From Bacillus sp. RO1 (lineage in GTDB: Bacteria; Bacillota; Bacilli; Bacillales; Bacillaceae_I), in NCBI RefSeq assembly GCF_012524115.1, contig NZ_JAAZWB010000084.1:124001-188000 (forward strand): DNA of 64,000 nt. The letters run 5' to 3'. The position numbers and the translations under genes are program-made. The notes beneath the pieces were generated by a model. It saw nothing but the letters and a program-made list of their open reading frames with translations, was not told where the DNA came from and ran no database searches. Numbering within the stretch: the first letter of the stretch is position 1; every line of letters starts with the position of its first letter. Below, in pieces: positions 1-7,885 of the stretch.

Positions 1-87
1 AACATTCCAGACTTTGATAAATGAAGAAAAGTACTAATTTTTCGAAAACAAAGGTTTAAGAAATCCCCGGTATGAAAGAGGTGTCTC

Positions 88-180
88 ATGAAAATAATAT
101 TGGTTTTAGGACTGTTTATAGTTTGGGGTATTTTTGCTTTTTATCATGCATATAAAATAGATTCTATGAGAAATGATTGA
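88..180 (+). CDS. Small membrane peptide, 30 aa
   Basis: A 30-residue open frame starts at an ATG preceded by the ribosome binding site GAAAGAGGTG. It consists of one hydrophobic segment (about residues 3-18, rich in I, L, V, F and W) and a short polar tail, so it is most likely a single-pass membrane peptide. Its TGA stop overlaps the ATG of the next small frame (TGATG), which indicates translational coupling. No family is recognised. The strong binding site and coupling are the reasons for calling such a short frame. Confidence 0.55.
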   Translation: MKIILVLGLFIVWGIFAFYHAYKIDSMRND

Positions 181-251
181 TGGAAGTACTAGATCATTCT
201 ATTGGGTTAATAGCGTTTATCATCGTAACTATACTAGAACGGAGTGATTAA
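180..251 (+). CDS. Tiny hydrophobic peptide, 23 aa, coupled to its neighbours
   Basis: This 23-residue frame starts inside the stop codon of the preceding peptide and ends directly before the TTG start of the next gene. It has a central hydrophobic stretch and charged ends. Its last codons contain the GGAGTGAT that serves as ribosome binding site for the next gene, so it could be either a real micropeptide or a coupling leader. No function is recognised. Confidence 0.35.
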   Translation: MEVLDHSIGLIAFIIVTILERSD

Positions 252-590
252 TTGATTTATTTTATTATTGGAACGTTGGTATTAACTTTATCCTTACTAT
301 TCTGGATTAACAATATTGTAGGAGTAGCTGCTCTAATATTATTAATAGTTGGCTTTACATTAGCTTCACTTGAAAGCCTAAATGATAAGTTACAGTACAT
401 TGCTCTTGGGGTAATACTTATTTCTAGTGGTTTATTTTTAGGTTTAACTTCTGCCCCTGTACCGATTTTATCTGAATTTATTCATCCTATAATTCTTAAG
501 TTATATGGAAGTCTCCTATTTTTGTTAGGCCTTATTCTCATAGGTATCATTTCATACCAGGCTAAATATGACTCTGTAGAGAAAAATTGA
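252..590 (+). CDS. Small polytopic membrane protein, 112 aa
   Basis: The protein is almost entirely hydrophobic, with about four membrane segments and a short polar C-terminus (DSVEKN). The TTG start is supported by GGAGTGAT a few bases upstream and by its position immediately after the stop of the previous frame. It belongs to a run of four closely spaced small plus-strand genes. No family is recognised, and the function is unknown. Confidence 0.6.
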   Translation: MIYFIIGTLVLTLSLLFWINNIVGVAALILLIVGFTLASLESLNDKLQYIALGVILISSGLFLGLTSAPVPILSEFIHPIILKLYGSLLFLLGLILIGIISYQAKYDSVEKN

Positions 591-604
591 AGGTAGGTGG
601 AATA

Positions 605-937
605 ATGGAACATGTAAACATAGATTATATGAAAATAGCTGTAATGAACCGTATTAAAGAAAAGCATAATTTTTCGAATGGTTATACCTTTAGAACTGGC
701 AAAGAAAATTCTTTAGAATATGTCATAAATCTAACAGAAAATATGTCAACTAAAGGCTTTAATTGGCTAGTGAGTATACCGCAATATAATACTTGCTTTC
801 TCCTCCCTGCTTCTACAATTACAGCAAGAAATATTGAAGAACAGCTTCAAAACGTGAGTAATGAGGATCAAAATTGGAACAGAGATCTTGCTGAGTGTAT
901 CTATAAGACAATCGAGCAAATCCTTAAAGATGCCTAA
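605..937 (+). CDS. Hypothetical protein, 110 aa
   Basis: A soluble protein with mixed alpha/beta composition and no signal peptide or membrane segment. The ATG was chosen because GGTAGGTGG lies just upstream; an earlier in-frame TTG at 587 would overlap the previous gene. The C-terminal third (DQNWNRDLAECIYKTIEQIL) looks helical. It is the last gene of the small left-hand cluster and is followed by about 120 bases of AT-rich sequence leading to the radC leader. No family is recognised. Confidence 0.55.
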   Translation: MEHVNIDYMKIAVMNRIKEKHNFSNGYTFRTGKENSLEYVINLTENMSTKGFNWLVSIPQYNTCFLLPASTITARNIEEQLQNVSNEDQNWNRDLAECIYKTIEQILKDA

Positions 938-1057
938 ACAAAAAATATAAAACATATGGTTCGGATTACACTTATAGGGTATAATCAAATTAATAATTTT
1001 TTTACTTTTTCTTATTTTTGCAATCATTTATGATTTGCAGTTGAACACTAAACCATA

Positions 1058-1133
1058 AGCGTTCTTTGGAACGATTTCTAATCAAAGAGTTTTCTCTTTG
1101 TCTAAGAATCGTCTCTAAAGAGCGCTTTTTTGT
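1058..1133 (+). promoter_or_regulatory. Terminator-like leader hairpin upstream of the radC-like gene
   Basis: A long imperfect stem-loop (AGCGTTCTTT / AAAGAGCGCT outer arms, with an inner pairing around AAAGAG / CTCTTT) is followed directly by a T-run and then by the ribosome binding site of the next gene. It has the form of an intrinsic terminator placed between promoter and gene, as at several other operons in this window. Confidence 0.6.
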
Positions 1134-1169
1134 GTTCAAAAACAAAAAACCTTTAGGAGAGTGTGTATT

Positions 1170-1814
1170 ATGAAAAATCATTTTACTGTAGCAAAAGAAG
1201 AAATGGCCTTTTACGGAGAAGATTGTACAAGTTTGCAGAATATGTTAGCTATACTAATTGGACCAAAGGCAGATGCTTCTGTAACAGGGCAATTAGCAAG
1301 CTTAGGAGTTAATGGATTAGGTCTATTATCAAAAGGCGATTTACTGGAGTATCCATCCATTGGTGAGTTAGGAGCTAGTAGAATTTTAGCGGCATTTGGT
1401 CTTGCTAACTACATTAGAAAATATCAAAAAGAAGAGCGTTTCACTATTCGTTCTCCTGAAGATGCGGCAAAATATTTTTCGGATATGGAGTATCTTAATC
1501 AAGAATTTTTTGATATAATCTATCTAAATTCAAAGAACCAAGTTATTTCTAGAAAAAATATCTTTAAGGGTACATTAAACGCCAGTATAGTCCATCCAAG
1601 GGATGTCCTACGCGAAGCTGTAAGAGTTAACGCAGCTAGTTTTATCGCGGCTCATAACCACCCTAGCAACGACCCTAGCCCTTCAAGAGAAGACATTGAC
1701 ACAACAAAAAGGCTTGTTGAAGCTGGAAAGTTAGTTGGTATAGATATTTTAGACCACCTTGTGATTGGTGGATCCGGTAGATTTGTTAGCCTTAAAGAAA
1801 AAGGTTATATCTAA
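1170..1814 (+). CDS. radC: RadC-like JAB-domain protein
   Basis: The 214-residue protein carries the RadC/MPN(JAB) signature near its C-terminus: an upstream glutamate (LREAVRVN), then HNHPSNDPSPSREDIDTT, which supplies the H-x-H...S...D metal ligands. The first 100 residues are a shortened helical region. RadC-like proteins are common on plasmids, phages and integrative elements; a role in recombination or anti-restriction has been proposed, but the biochemical activity is not settled. The ATG at 1170 is preferred to a GTG at 1161 because AAACCTTTAGGAGAG precedes it. That block is shared with the rad52-like and primase genes. A terminator follows. Confidence 0.85.
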   Translation: MKNHFTVAKEEMAFYGEDCTSLQNMLAILIGPKADASVTGQLASLGVNGLGLLSKGDLLEYPSIGELGASRILAAFGLANYIRKYQKEERFTIRSPEDAAKYFSDMEYLNQEFFDIIYLNSKNQVISRKNIFKGTLNASIVHPRDVLREAVRVNAASFIAAHNHPSNDPSPSREDIDTTKRLVEAGKLVGIDILDHLVIGGSGRFVSLKEKGYI

Positions 1815-1843
1815 TAATTAGAGAGTGACTATATATATTATTT

Positions 1844-1880
1844 AAAAAGGAATGTTTCTCTAGAGAAACACTCCTTTTTT
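1844..1880 (+). terminator. Intrinsic terminator after the radC-like gene
   Basis: AGGAATGTTTCTC pairs with GAGAAACACTCCT, with an A-run before and a T6 run after, so it can work in both directions. It closes the radC-like transcription unit. Confidence 0.85.
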
Positions 1881-1978
1881 ATGTTTTTTTGCTATATTTT
1901 TTATAAGAAAATTAGACTTCTACTAAGTTACCTTATGAAATAAGTTTACAGTTATATGGATTGTGATATAATTTACAT

Positions 1979-2124
1979 TAGAAGCATATAATAAAAAAGG
2001 AGCCAAAGTGCTACCAACACTTTGACTCGTGACAGAATAATTCTGCAGTGGCTCAGCTACTGTGGGCGAACGAAATCCACCCGGCCTTCACTTGCCAGCG
2101 TTTGACGGGTGGATTATTTCTTTT
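1979..2124 (+). ncRNA. Candidate antitoxin RNA of a type I toxin-antitoxin pair
   Basis: A promoter TTTACA (1945-1950), 16 bp, TATAAT (967-972 of that line, i.e. 1967-1972) should start an RNA near 1979. The RNA would end at a strong hairpin (AATCCACCC 2074-2082 with GGGTGGATT 2107-2115) followed by a T-rich run. It is complementary to the 3' part of the toxin mRNA on the other strand, including the end of the toxin frame. This convergent overlap of 3' ends is the layout of the BsrG/SR4 type of antitoxin in Bacillus. Confidence 0.7.
1993..2028 (-). terminator. Terminator of the toxin mRNA
   Basis: Read on the minus strand, GAGTCAAAGTG / CACTTTGGCTC forms a stem followed by T6. It lies at the start of the antitoxin RNA, so the two transcripts overlap by about 130 bases. 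Confidence 0.75.
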
Positions 2125-2209
2125 GGTTCATTTTAATTAGTACGACCACAAAGTTTAAAAAAGCTAGAATGAATATTCCAGACGTTAGAAAGATTTGTAG
2201 TTCGCTCAT
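2114..2209 (-). CDS. Holin-like type I toxin peptide, 31 aa
   Basis: The peptide starts MSELQIF, has one hydrophobic segment ending FVVVLIK, and finishes MNQKK. This pattern (short polar start, one membrane helix, lysine-rich end) is that of the putative holin-like toxin family (BsrG, BsrE and relatives) of Bacillus type I systems. GGGGGTGAAG precedes the ATG, and a -10 TATAAT lies at 2271-2276 on the minus strand. The overlapping plus-strand RNA is the probable antitoxin. Such modules help keep plasmids in the population by membrane damage after plasmid loss; that role is inferred here. Confidence 0.75.
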   Translation of the reverse strand: MSELQIFLTSGIFILAFLNFVVVLIKMNQKK

Positions 2210-2326
2210 GGCTTCACCCCCGTTCTCCACAGGGATTTAGCCGCTCCACCCGTATTAAACTGTCTTCTCCATTATACCACTTTTACCCTTAAAAGAACGC
2301 TTGTTTGTTAAAAAGCATCTAAATAC

Positions 2327-2689
2327 TCATTTTAGTTGGAAGTACTCCATTAACCTTTTTTGCATCTTCATTTTTAGCGCATATTTCAAGTAATTTAAAT
2401 TACCCTCATACCCTCTTATCAAATATTTATAGTTCCAAAAGTCACCTTCACTATGGATTACTTTGTCAAAAACTTTTATCCCCTTTTGACGCATTACTCT
2501 TTTTAATTCTATCAGGTCCCTTCTCCCCGTCTTCAATACATTATCTGTTAATTCTAGATAGGGTTTCTGCAACCGAATAGTGGAAGCTTCAATTGACTTT
2601 AATTCACGTTCTAATGTATCAATTAGAAGGTTAAGTATGACGTATTGATCGGCAATCTCTATATCTTCACTAGGTAGAATATTACCCAT
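2327..2689 (-). CDS. Hypothetical helical protein, 120 aa, probably SOS-controlled
   Basis: A largely helical, charged protein with no membrane segment and no recognised family; the C-terminus (LKYALKMKMQKRLMEYF) is strongly amphipathic and basic. The ATG has AGAGGGAT just upstream. Its promoter region (TATAAA as -10 on the minus strand) contains a near-perfect LexA/DinR-type box at 2728-2739 overlapping the -35, so induction by DNA damage is likely. It is divergent from the broken ligase gene. Confidence 0.6.
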   Translation of the reverse strand: MGNILPSEDIEIADQYVILNLLIDTLERELKSIEASTIRLQKPYLELTDNVLKTGRRDLIELKRVMRQKGIKVFDKVIHSEGDFWNYKYLIRGYEGNLNYLKYALKMKMQKRLMEYFQLK

Positions 2690-2727
2690 AATATCCCTCT
2701 CAACTTCAATTTATACCACTAATATTA

Positions 2728-2739
2728 GAACATATGTTC
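2728..2739. promoter_or_regulatory. LexA/DinR-type operator
   Basis: GAACATATGTTC is a perfect 12-bp palindrome that matches the core of the Bacillus SOS box (GAAC-N4-GTTC). It sits about 40 bp upstream of the minus-strand gene that starts at 2689 and overlaps its probable -35 element. Confidence 0.65.
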
Positions 2740-2826
2740 TTTGTTGTAAAGTAGCGATTGGAAATCACCTCCTAATTAAATAAAGAAAACTTACTGTTAC
2801 AATAAGATATAGGAGTGTGAAAAACA

Positions 2827-3628
2827 TTGTTTATTCAACCTATGTTACTTGAACAGAGCAAAGAACCTTTCAATAATAGTGACTTTATAACCGAAGTTAG
2901 ATGGTTTTAGGCTGTTATTATCCAAGTTTAATCATAAAGTTAAGTTATATACGAGACATGGAAATGAAGTAACTTCCTTATTCAAATCCCTTACAAATAT
3001 AGATATTCCAGATCGTACGATGCTTGATGGAGAGTTTATTGTACCTGGAGAAAATGGAGCACCAGACTTCGAAGCTGCCATGGAGGTCTTCAGGTCTTCA
3101 AAAAGCACCCATTTTTATCAATTTTGCATATTCGATATAATCTACCTTAATCATGAGAAGGTTGCTCAGAAGCCTTTGTGGGAGCGTAAGGAGCTATTAG
3201 ATTCACTAGCAATTGAACACAAGCATATTGTGGTAAGTAAGTGGATGTACGGCCATGGCATAGAGTATTTCCAATTAACTCAGGATAAGGGCTTAGAGGG
3301 TATAGTACTTAAAGATAAGAACTCTCCTTATGAGCATAAAAGGTCCAAGCACTGGTATAAGGTAATTAATTATCAATATGATTCTGTTGATATTGTTGGT
3401 TTAAGAAAAGATAAATTTGGTTGGTTATTAGCATTTAAGGATGGACGACCTGCTGGTATTATGGAGTTTGTTCCAATAAAGGAAAGAAAATTACTATATT
3501 CCCTAAAAACGTCAACCGGCGAAGACGAGAAATATATTTATACTAAACCAATTCCTTGTAAAGTAAAATACAGAAATTTAACTAAGAATAACTTATTACG
3601 TATCCCTTCTTTCGACAGCTGGGAGTAA
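2827..3628 (+). pseudogene. ATP-dependent DNA ligase, frameshifted at the active site
   Basis: The reading frame resembles short Bacillus ATP-dependent ligases of the LigB/YoqV type. A TTG start (FIQPMLLEQ...) runs to 2893, where the frame shifts. The downstream frame contains the nucleotidyl-transfer motif KLDGFR (lysine codon 2894-2896), then YTRHGNE, LDGEFIV, FDIIYL, EGIVLKDK and HWYKVINY, and ends near RIPSFDSWE. All motifs are present but split over two frames. An internal ATG at 3020 leaves a 202-residue piece without the catalytic lysine. The junction GAAGTTAGATGG could come from GAAGTTAAGTTAGATGG by loss of one AAGTT repeat. A sequencing error is possible. Confidence 0.75.
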
Positions 3629-3633
3629 AAAAA

Positions 3634-3673
3634 GACTATTAGGATCCTCCTCCAATATGGATTCCTGATAGTC
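3634..3673. terminator. Terminator between the ligase and EAL genes
   Basis: GACTATTAGGA pairs with TCCTGATAGTC. A-rich sequence precedes the stem and T-rich sequence follows it, so it can serve the two convergent genes. Confidence 0.75.
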
Positions 3674-3686
3674 TCTTTTATATTTT

Positions 3687-5327
3687 TTATACCGAAACTT
3701 TATAATCTTCGTTTAAAAAGGTGTGGAGGTCTTTTAAAGGGAGCGGCTTACTTATGTAATAACCTTGAATAGCATCGCAACCTTTTTCCATTAAAAACTG
3801 AAGCTGCTCTTTCGTTTCTACACCTTCTGCCACTACTTGAAGCCCCAACTTCTTCCCTAAAAATAATATAGATTCTGCAAGCTCTCGATTTGTTTTGTCC
3901 TTTCTAATTATTTGTATAAAGGACTTGTCTATTTTTAGTGTGTGAATCGGGAAGTCTTTTAAATATCCTAATGAAGAGTACCCCGTTCCGAAATCATCAA
4001 CTGATATAGTTACTCCTAAATCACAGATCTTTTGCAAGACATCTACACTGCCTTTGGATAACAAAACCCCTTCTGTTATTTCTATTTCTAATAGTCCTGG
4101 ATTAAGTTGAGATTCTTTTAAAGCCTCTTCGATAAACTTGTCCAGCTCTGGATATAAAGTGAAGAGGATTGGAGATAAGTTAACGGAAATAGGAATGAAT
4201 GTATCTCTAGTGTTCCATTCATACGCTCTTTTGCACGCTTCCATTAGTAGATCCCTTGTTAATGTGGTTATCAGCCCTGTTTCTTCTGCTATGGGAATAA
4301 AATGATTTGGAGGGACTGAGCCCAAGTGAGCGTCAATCCAACGTGCTAGAGCCTCCACTCCTATTGTTTTACCACTAATTAAAGATACTTTTGGTTGATA
4401 CTCTAGGTAAATTTCTTTGTTTGCTACAGCTTGATGTAACTTGTTTTCAATCCTCATTTTTTCTGTTTGATGTTCACTCATAGCCGGCACGTAAAATTCT
4501 ACCTGGCCTCTTCCTTTGCTTTTTGATGAGAACAAAGCAATGGTTGCACGAGTAAGACTGGATTCAACATCATCTGTATCGCATTTACTAATACCTACAG
4601 CTATATCAATTCTAATATCTTCCCTTTGAAAGTTATAAGGGTTTAATAGAACGGTTTTTATTCGTGCGACCAATGACTGCGCATCCCTTTTATCTTTAAT
4701 CTGATTGGTAACAATGCAAAACTGATCACTACTCACTCTCGCCACAAAATGAATTGGGGCCGCGCTTTCTATACGCCTACCAGCTTCTATTAGAATGTAG
4801 TCCCCTGCTTCTTTACCATAGGTATCATTCAAGACTTTAAATCCGTGGATATCTACCATAATAATAAATGGTGGGTTTTCTTCTTTTTGTAAAGCCACAA
4901 GTTTTTGGTGTAATTTTGTTTTGTTAGGCAAGCCGGTTAATTGGTCATGTGTGAGATGAAAGTTGAGTTTCATTTCCTTAGCTTTTAAGTGTTCCAATGA
5001 GTTAGAAAGATCGTCTAGATTTTTTTGCAGAACTCTTAGGCCATTCCATTTTTCACTCTCCGTTATTTTATCTCCAGTCCCTTTCCTCATGGTTTGGACT
5101 TGTTGTATTAGTCTAGAAATACTGTTATTCAATCCTCCTAATAGTTGATAGATAAAACTTATAATTAAAGTAGTAATCATAGCTGTTATTCCTACAAAGT
5201 ATAATATCGTGCTTTGGTTATATCCCTCCTGTCTCAGTATTAGAATCTTAAAAAACAATCCAATAGCAATAATTACAACTAGAATGGAAGAAATCAATAT
5301 TAGTAATTTCCAATGGAATTTAGTCAA
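3687..5327 (-). CDS. Membrane EAL phosphodiesterase with degenerate GGDEF domain
   Basis: Two N-terminal membrane helices are followed by a GGDEF-type domain and a full EAL domain. The cyclase motif is degenerate (ARVSSDQF in place of GGDEF), so synthesis of c-di-GMP is unlikely. The EAL half has EALARW, EITEG, DDFGTGYSSLGYL, KIDKSF and AEGVET, as in active c-di-GMP phosphodiesterases. The expected role is lowering membrane-proximal c-di-GMP. AGGAGG lies six bases before a TTG (5327) but abuts an ATG at 5333, so TTG is preferred. The long upstream frame to 5405 crosses the leader hairpin and is not real. A plasmid-borne EAL gene next to pilus and adhesin genes suggests control of motile or sessile behaviour. 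Confidence 0.88.
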   Translation of the reverse strand: MTKFHWKLLILISSILVVIIAIGLFFKILILRQEGYNQSTILYFVGITAMITTLIISFIYQLLGGLNNSISRLIQQVQTMRKGTGDKITESEKWNGLRVLQKNLDDLSNSLEHLKAKEMKLNFHLTHDQLTGLPNKTKLHQKLVALQKEENPPFIIMVDIHGFKVLNDTYGKEAGDYILIEAGRRIESAAPIHFVARVSSDQFCIVTNQIKDKRDAQSLVARIKTVLLNPYNFQREDIRIDIAVGISKCDTDDVESSLTRATIALFSSKSKGRGQVEFYVPAMSEHQTEKMRIENKLHQAVANKEIYLEYQPKVSLISGKTIGVEALARWIDAHLGSVPPNHFIPIAEETGLITTLTRDLLMEACKRAYEWNTRDTFIPISVNLSPILFTLYPELDKFIEEALKESQLNPGLLEIEITEGVLLSKGSVDVLQKICDLGVTISVDDFGTGYSSLGYLKDFPIHTLKIDKSFIQIIRKDKTNRELAESILFLGKKLGLQVVAEGVETKEQLQFLMEKGCDAIQGYYISKPLPLKDLHTFLNEDYKVSV

Positions 5328-5342
5328 GTACATCCTCCTACC

Positions 5343-5403
5343 AAAAAAGCTCCCCAAAGAGATAAGGCTATAAAAATAGACCCTACATCCTTGGGGAGCT
5401 CCC
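5343..5403 (-). promoter_or_regulatory. Attenuator-like leader of the EAL gene
   Basis: On the minus strand the leader reads TTGGGAGCTCCCC, then a long stem (AGCTCCCCAAGG with CTTTGGGGAGCT) and T6 just before the ribosome binding site. GGGA next to CCCC can form a mini-hairpin that excludes the terminator stem. The same pattern is seen at five other operons. Confidence 0.65.
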
Positions 5404-5432
5404 AAATTATTTAGTTAACATTTTCTTGTATT

Positions 5433-5490
5433 ATTATAAATTAATATATTTTAAAAAACAATTGACCAAAGGAAAATATTAGAATAAAAT
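5433..5490. promoter_or_regulatory. Back-to-back divergent promoters
   Basis: Minus strand: TTGTTT (5456-5461), 17 bp, TATAAT (5433-5438), for the EAL gene. Plus strand: TTGACC (5462-5467), 17 bp, TAAAAT (5485-5490), for the membrane protein gene. The two -35 boxes touch, so RNA polymerase cannot occupy both at once. Confidence 0.7.
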
Positions 5491-5538
5491 TAAGTAAAGT
5501 AAAACTTATTGAATTATTTAAAAATGAGGTGAAAAAAT

Positions 5539-6675
5539 ATGTTAAGAGATTTATTGTGGTTCTGGGATGCAAAACTTAACTATGACCGAGGCAGATCCGC
5601 AGGCTTAGCTGGTCTAATTGGAGTAGCAGCTATTATATTATCAGTAATGTTTTGGGATAAGATATATGCTGTTCTAGATATACTAGGGATTGTTGGCTTT
5701 TTTGAAAGATTAGGATTGATTAATGCAGAATTGACGCCACTATTAATTTTAGCCTGGTTCTTCTACATAGTAATCTGCATGTTTATTATCTTCATTATAG
5801 GTTTGACTCTAATGCTGGGTTTGGTTTTGATTGGGAATTATATCGTTGATGAAAACAATGATAATTTCTTTAAAACAGCCATTTTGACTATTCTAGGTTT
5901 CCCATTATATTTAATGGTTACATTATACCTCTTCATTAAATCGCCCAAAGAATTTCTACGAAAAGGAGCGGCCGAACGGAAAGTTAAAAAAGAGAAAAAA
6001 TTATACACTATGAATCAGAAGAAAAACTACCTACAAAAAGACATACGGCGCTCTCTTACGGTTGAAGAAGCAAAAGATTATTTGAATAGATTATTCATTG
6101 TAGGAGATAAATCGTTTTTAATGGGCTATTCGGAAGAGAGAGATAAGATGTTTATATTACTTCCTTCACCTCTTTACTTTAAGAAATCTTCTTGTAGTAA
6201 ATTATACGGATGGCAAACTAACGCAACTGACCAAAACTCTTACTTTAAACCAGAGTGGAGTGCTGAAGGATATTCAGATGTATATGGTTTTACCGGTTTT
6301 GAAGTAGGGTTTGAAACACCAGGCAAAGATGGTTTAATATTAAAAGATAATTTTACAAAGAAAGTATATAGCAACGATTTGAACCTTATTGTAGAGAAGG
6401 ACTTAGATAAAGACTCTAAACTCGAGAAGTATTTTCATGGATTATCTATCAGTATACACTTCAGACACCATTTACTACACGATACCTTAGTTTACTTGAA
6501 AGAATACGATGATTTAATTAAACATATTTCAGGGGAAAGAGAAATGGCTGTCTTTGAGAAAGAGCCTTTGGAAGTAATAAAGCTTTATAAAGCTCATAAT
6601 CATGAAATGGCTAGCCTTATCTATAGTGATTTGAATAAGGAGTTATCGGACATTGGACTTAAAATACCTTCATAA
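5539..6675 (+). CDS. Membrane protein of unknown function, 378 aa
   Basis: About four membrane helices lie in the first 135 residues (near 19-40, 66-103 as a pair, and 111-134). They are followed by a lysine-rich linker and a soluble C-terminal domain of about 230 residues with no motif I recognise. AATGAGGTGA precedes the ATG. The promoter is one half of a divergent pair with the EAL gene, and the next gene overlaps its end by 23 bases, so the two are probably co-expressed. Confidence 0.7.
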   Translation: MLRDLLWFWDAKLNYDRGRSAGLAGLIGVAAIILSVMFWDKIYAVLDILGIVGFFERLGLINAELTPLLILAWFFYIVICMFIIFIIGLTLMLGLVLIGNYIVDENNDNFFKTAILTILGFPLYLMVTLYLFIKSPKEFLRKGAAERKVKKEKKLYTMNQKKNYLQKDIRRSLTVEEAKDYLNRLFIVGDKSFLMGYSEERDKMFILLPSPLYFKKSSCSKLYGWQTNATDQNSYFKPEWSAEGYSDVYGFTGFEVGFETPGKDGLILKDNFTKKVYSNDLNLIVEKDLDKDSKLEKYFHGLSISIHFRHHLLHDTLVYLKEYDDLIKHISGEREMAVFEKEPLEVIKLYKAHNHEMASLIYSDLNKELSDIGLKIPS

Positions 6676-7195
6676 TCTAAAACATCATAAGGACATGCTA
6701 ACGAGTAGAAGTGACTGGGACCGTTATGCAAAAAAGTATGGATTGCCCTCTTCTTATCAATTAATAAAAAGCATTGGAAGCTGGCGAAAGGTGAAAGAGC
6801 ATCTAGGGGTTAATACAAGGAGAAGAGTTATTGCAAATAAAAGCGAAATGACAGAATTATTGTGTAAGCATAAAGATCATTTTACAACGACCTTAATGTG
6901 GGATGAATATGCTGAGAAAGAAGAATTACCTTCTAGTAGAACAATTATTAATCACTTTGGTAGTTGGAAACAAGCCCAAGAAACTATAGGAGTTAGAACT
7001 ACACCTAGGCATATTCCTAAATCTTATAATAAAGAAGGAATTATTGAACTTCTTAAAAACCACCCAAACAGTTATGTTAACCAACTACAATGGAATGAAT
7101 ATGCTAAACTAAACTCCCTACCTTCATATAAAACTATAAGAAAACATCTAACCTTTAATGAATTTATTAAACATACTAAAAAGAGCCATAATTAA
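6653..7195 (+). CDS. Three-repeat DNA-binding-like protein (HNH-associated repeat type)
   Basis: The 180 residues consist of three copies of a 55-60 residue repeat with the pattern W-x-x-YA-x-x-x-x-LPSS-x-x-I...FGSWK (WDRYAKKYGLPSS, WDEYAEKEELPSS, WNEYAKLNSLPSY). This resembles the short helical repeats found beside homing HNH endonucleases, which are thought to bind DNA; no nuclease motif is present. The TTG start gives a complete first repeat and has AAGGAG ten bases upstream; a later ATG at 6695 would cut the repeat. It overlaps the preceding gene. A terminator follows. Confidence 0.65.
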   Translation: MDLKYLHNLKHHKDMLTSRSDWDRYAKKYGLPSSYQLIKSIGSWRKVKEHLGVNTRRRVIANKSEMTELLCKHKDHFTTTLMWDEYAEKEELPSSRTIINHFGSWKQAQETIGVRTTPRHIPKSYNKEGIIELLKNHPNSYVNQLQWNEYAKLNSLPSYKTIRKHLTFNEFIKHTKKSHN

Positions 7196-7206
7196 TATAT
7201 GGCTCT
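7182..7206. terminator. Bidirectional terminator
   Basis: AGAGCCATA and TATGGCTCT form a stem between two convergent genes, flanked by A and T residues. It overlaps the end of the plus-strand gene. Confidence 0.65.
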
Positions 7207-7212
7207 ATCCTA

Positions 7213-7869
7213 TTATGTCTGTTCCTTGATTTGGTTAATGATGTCGGTTGGAGATGTTGAAATAAAGACAATCCCCTTCGCATTCTTCCCATGATTATAC
7301 TTTTGAAAGGTTAGAGCGATTTCAATCTCCACTTTCTTTCCATCATTATACTCTAAAATTACTGAAGTATTATTCTTATCTTCTACTCCAAAAGAGTATT
7401 CCGTTGTAAGTAGTTCACTTGAAACAAGAGTACCTTCTCTAGACAATTCATTCATAATCTCCATTAAAGCTTCATACTTATCATCATTGGGATGTTCAAA
7501 TATTGCATTAGAAAACACCGATGGGTCAAATGCTTGGGAAAACGCATCAGGATCTCCCATTTGAAGACTACCCAATAAATATTTTATGGCTTCTTCAGGC
7601 TTAGCATTAGCTGCTAAAATTTCTTCATCTACATCGGTTAAATACCCTATGTCTGCCTGTTTATCTACACCTTTTATCCAAGACATTGAAGTTACTTCCA
7701 CATTGTCTATTTGTTCACGTAAAGATAAAATGGTATTAACCGCTTCTTCACTACTGATCTCTCTGTATGATACTTCTTGAGGTGTAAAATATTTATAGAC
7801 ATATCCTCCAACAACTGCTATAAAGATTATACACAGGAAACTTACTAGATAAACTTGTTTTAAGTTCAT
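7213..7869 (-). CDS. T4SS accessory protein with one membrane anchor (VirB8 position)
   Basis: One N-terminal membrane helix (about residues 8-27) is followed by a soluble extracellular region of about 190 residues. It is the last gene of the T4SS operon, right after the cell-wall hydrolase. The architecture (cytoplasmic start, one helix, NTF2-sized outer domain) fits a VirB8/TcpC-like scaffold subunit, but I see no diagnostic motif. That assignment is inferred from position and topology. Confidence 0.55.
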   Translation of the reverse strand: MNLKQVYLVSFLCIIFIAVVGGYVYKYFTPQEVSYREISSEEAVNTILSLREQIDNVEVTSMSWIKGVDKQADIGYLTDVDEEILAANAKPEEAIKYLLGSLQMGDPDAFSQAFDPSVFSNAIFEHPNDDKYEALMEIMNELSREGTLVSSELLTTEYSFGVEDKNNTSVILEYNDGKKVEIEIALTFQKYNHGKNAKGIVFISTSPTDIINQIKEQT

Positions 7870-7885
7870 ATAAACACATCCTCAA

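Noticed and set aside
2761-2775. Perfect AGGAGGTGAT on the minus strand near 2774
   Set aside because: No start codon or open frame follows at a useful distance; it is treated as chance or a remnant.
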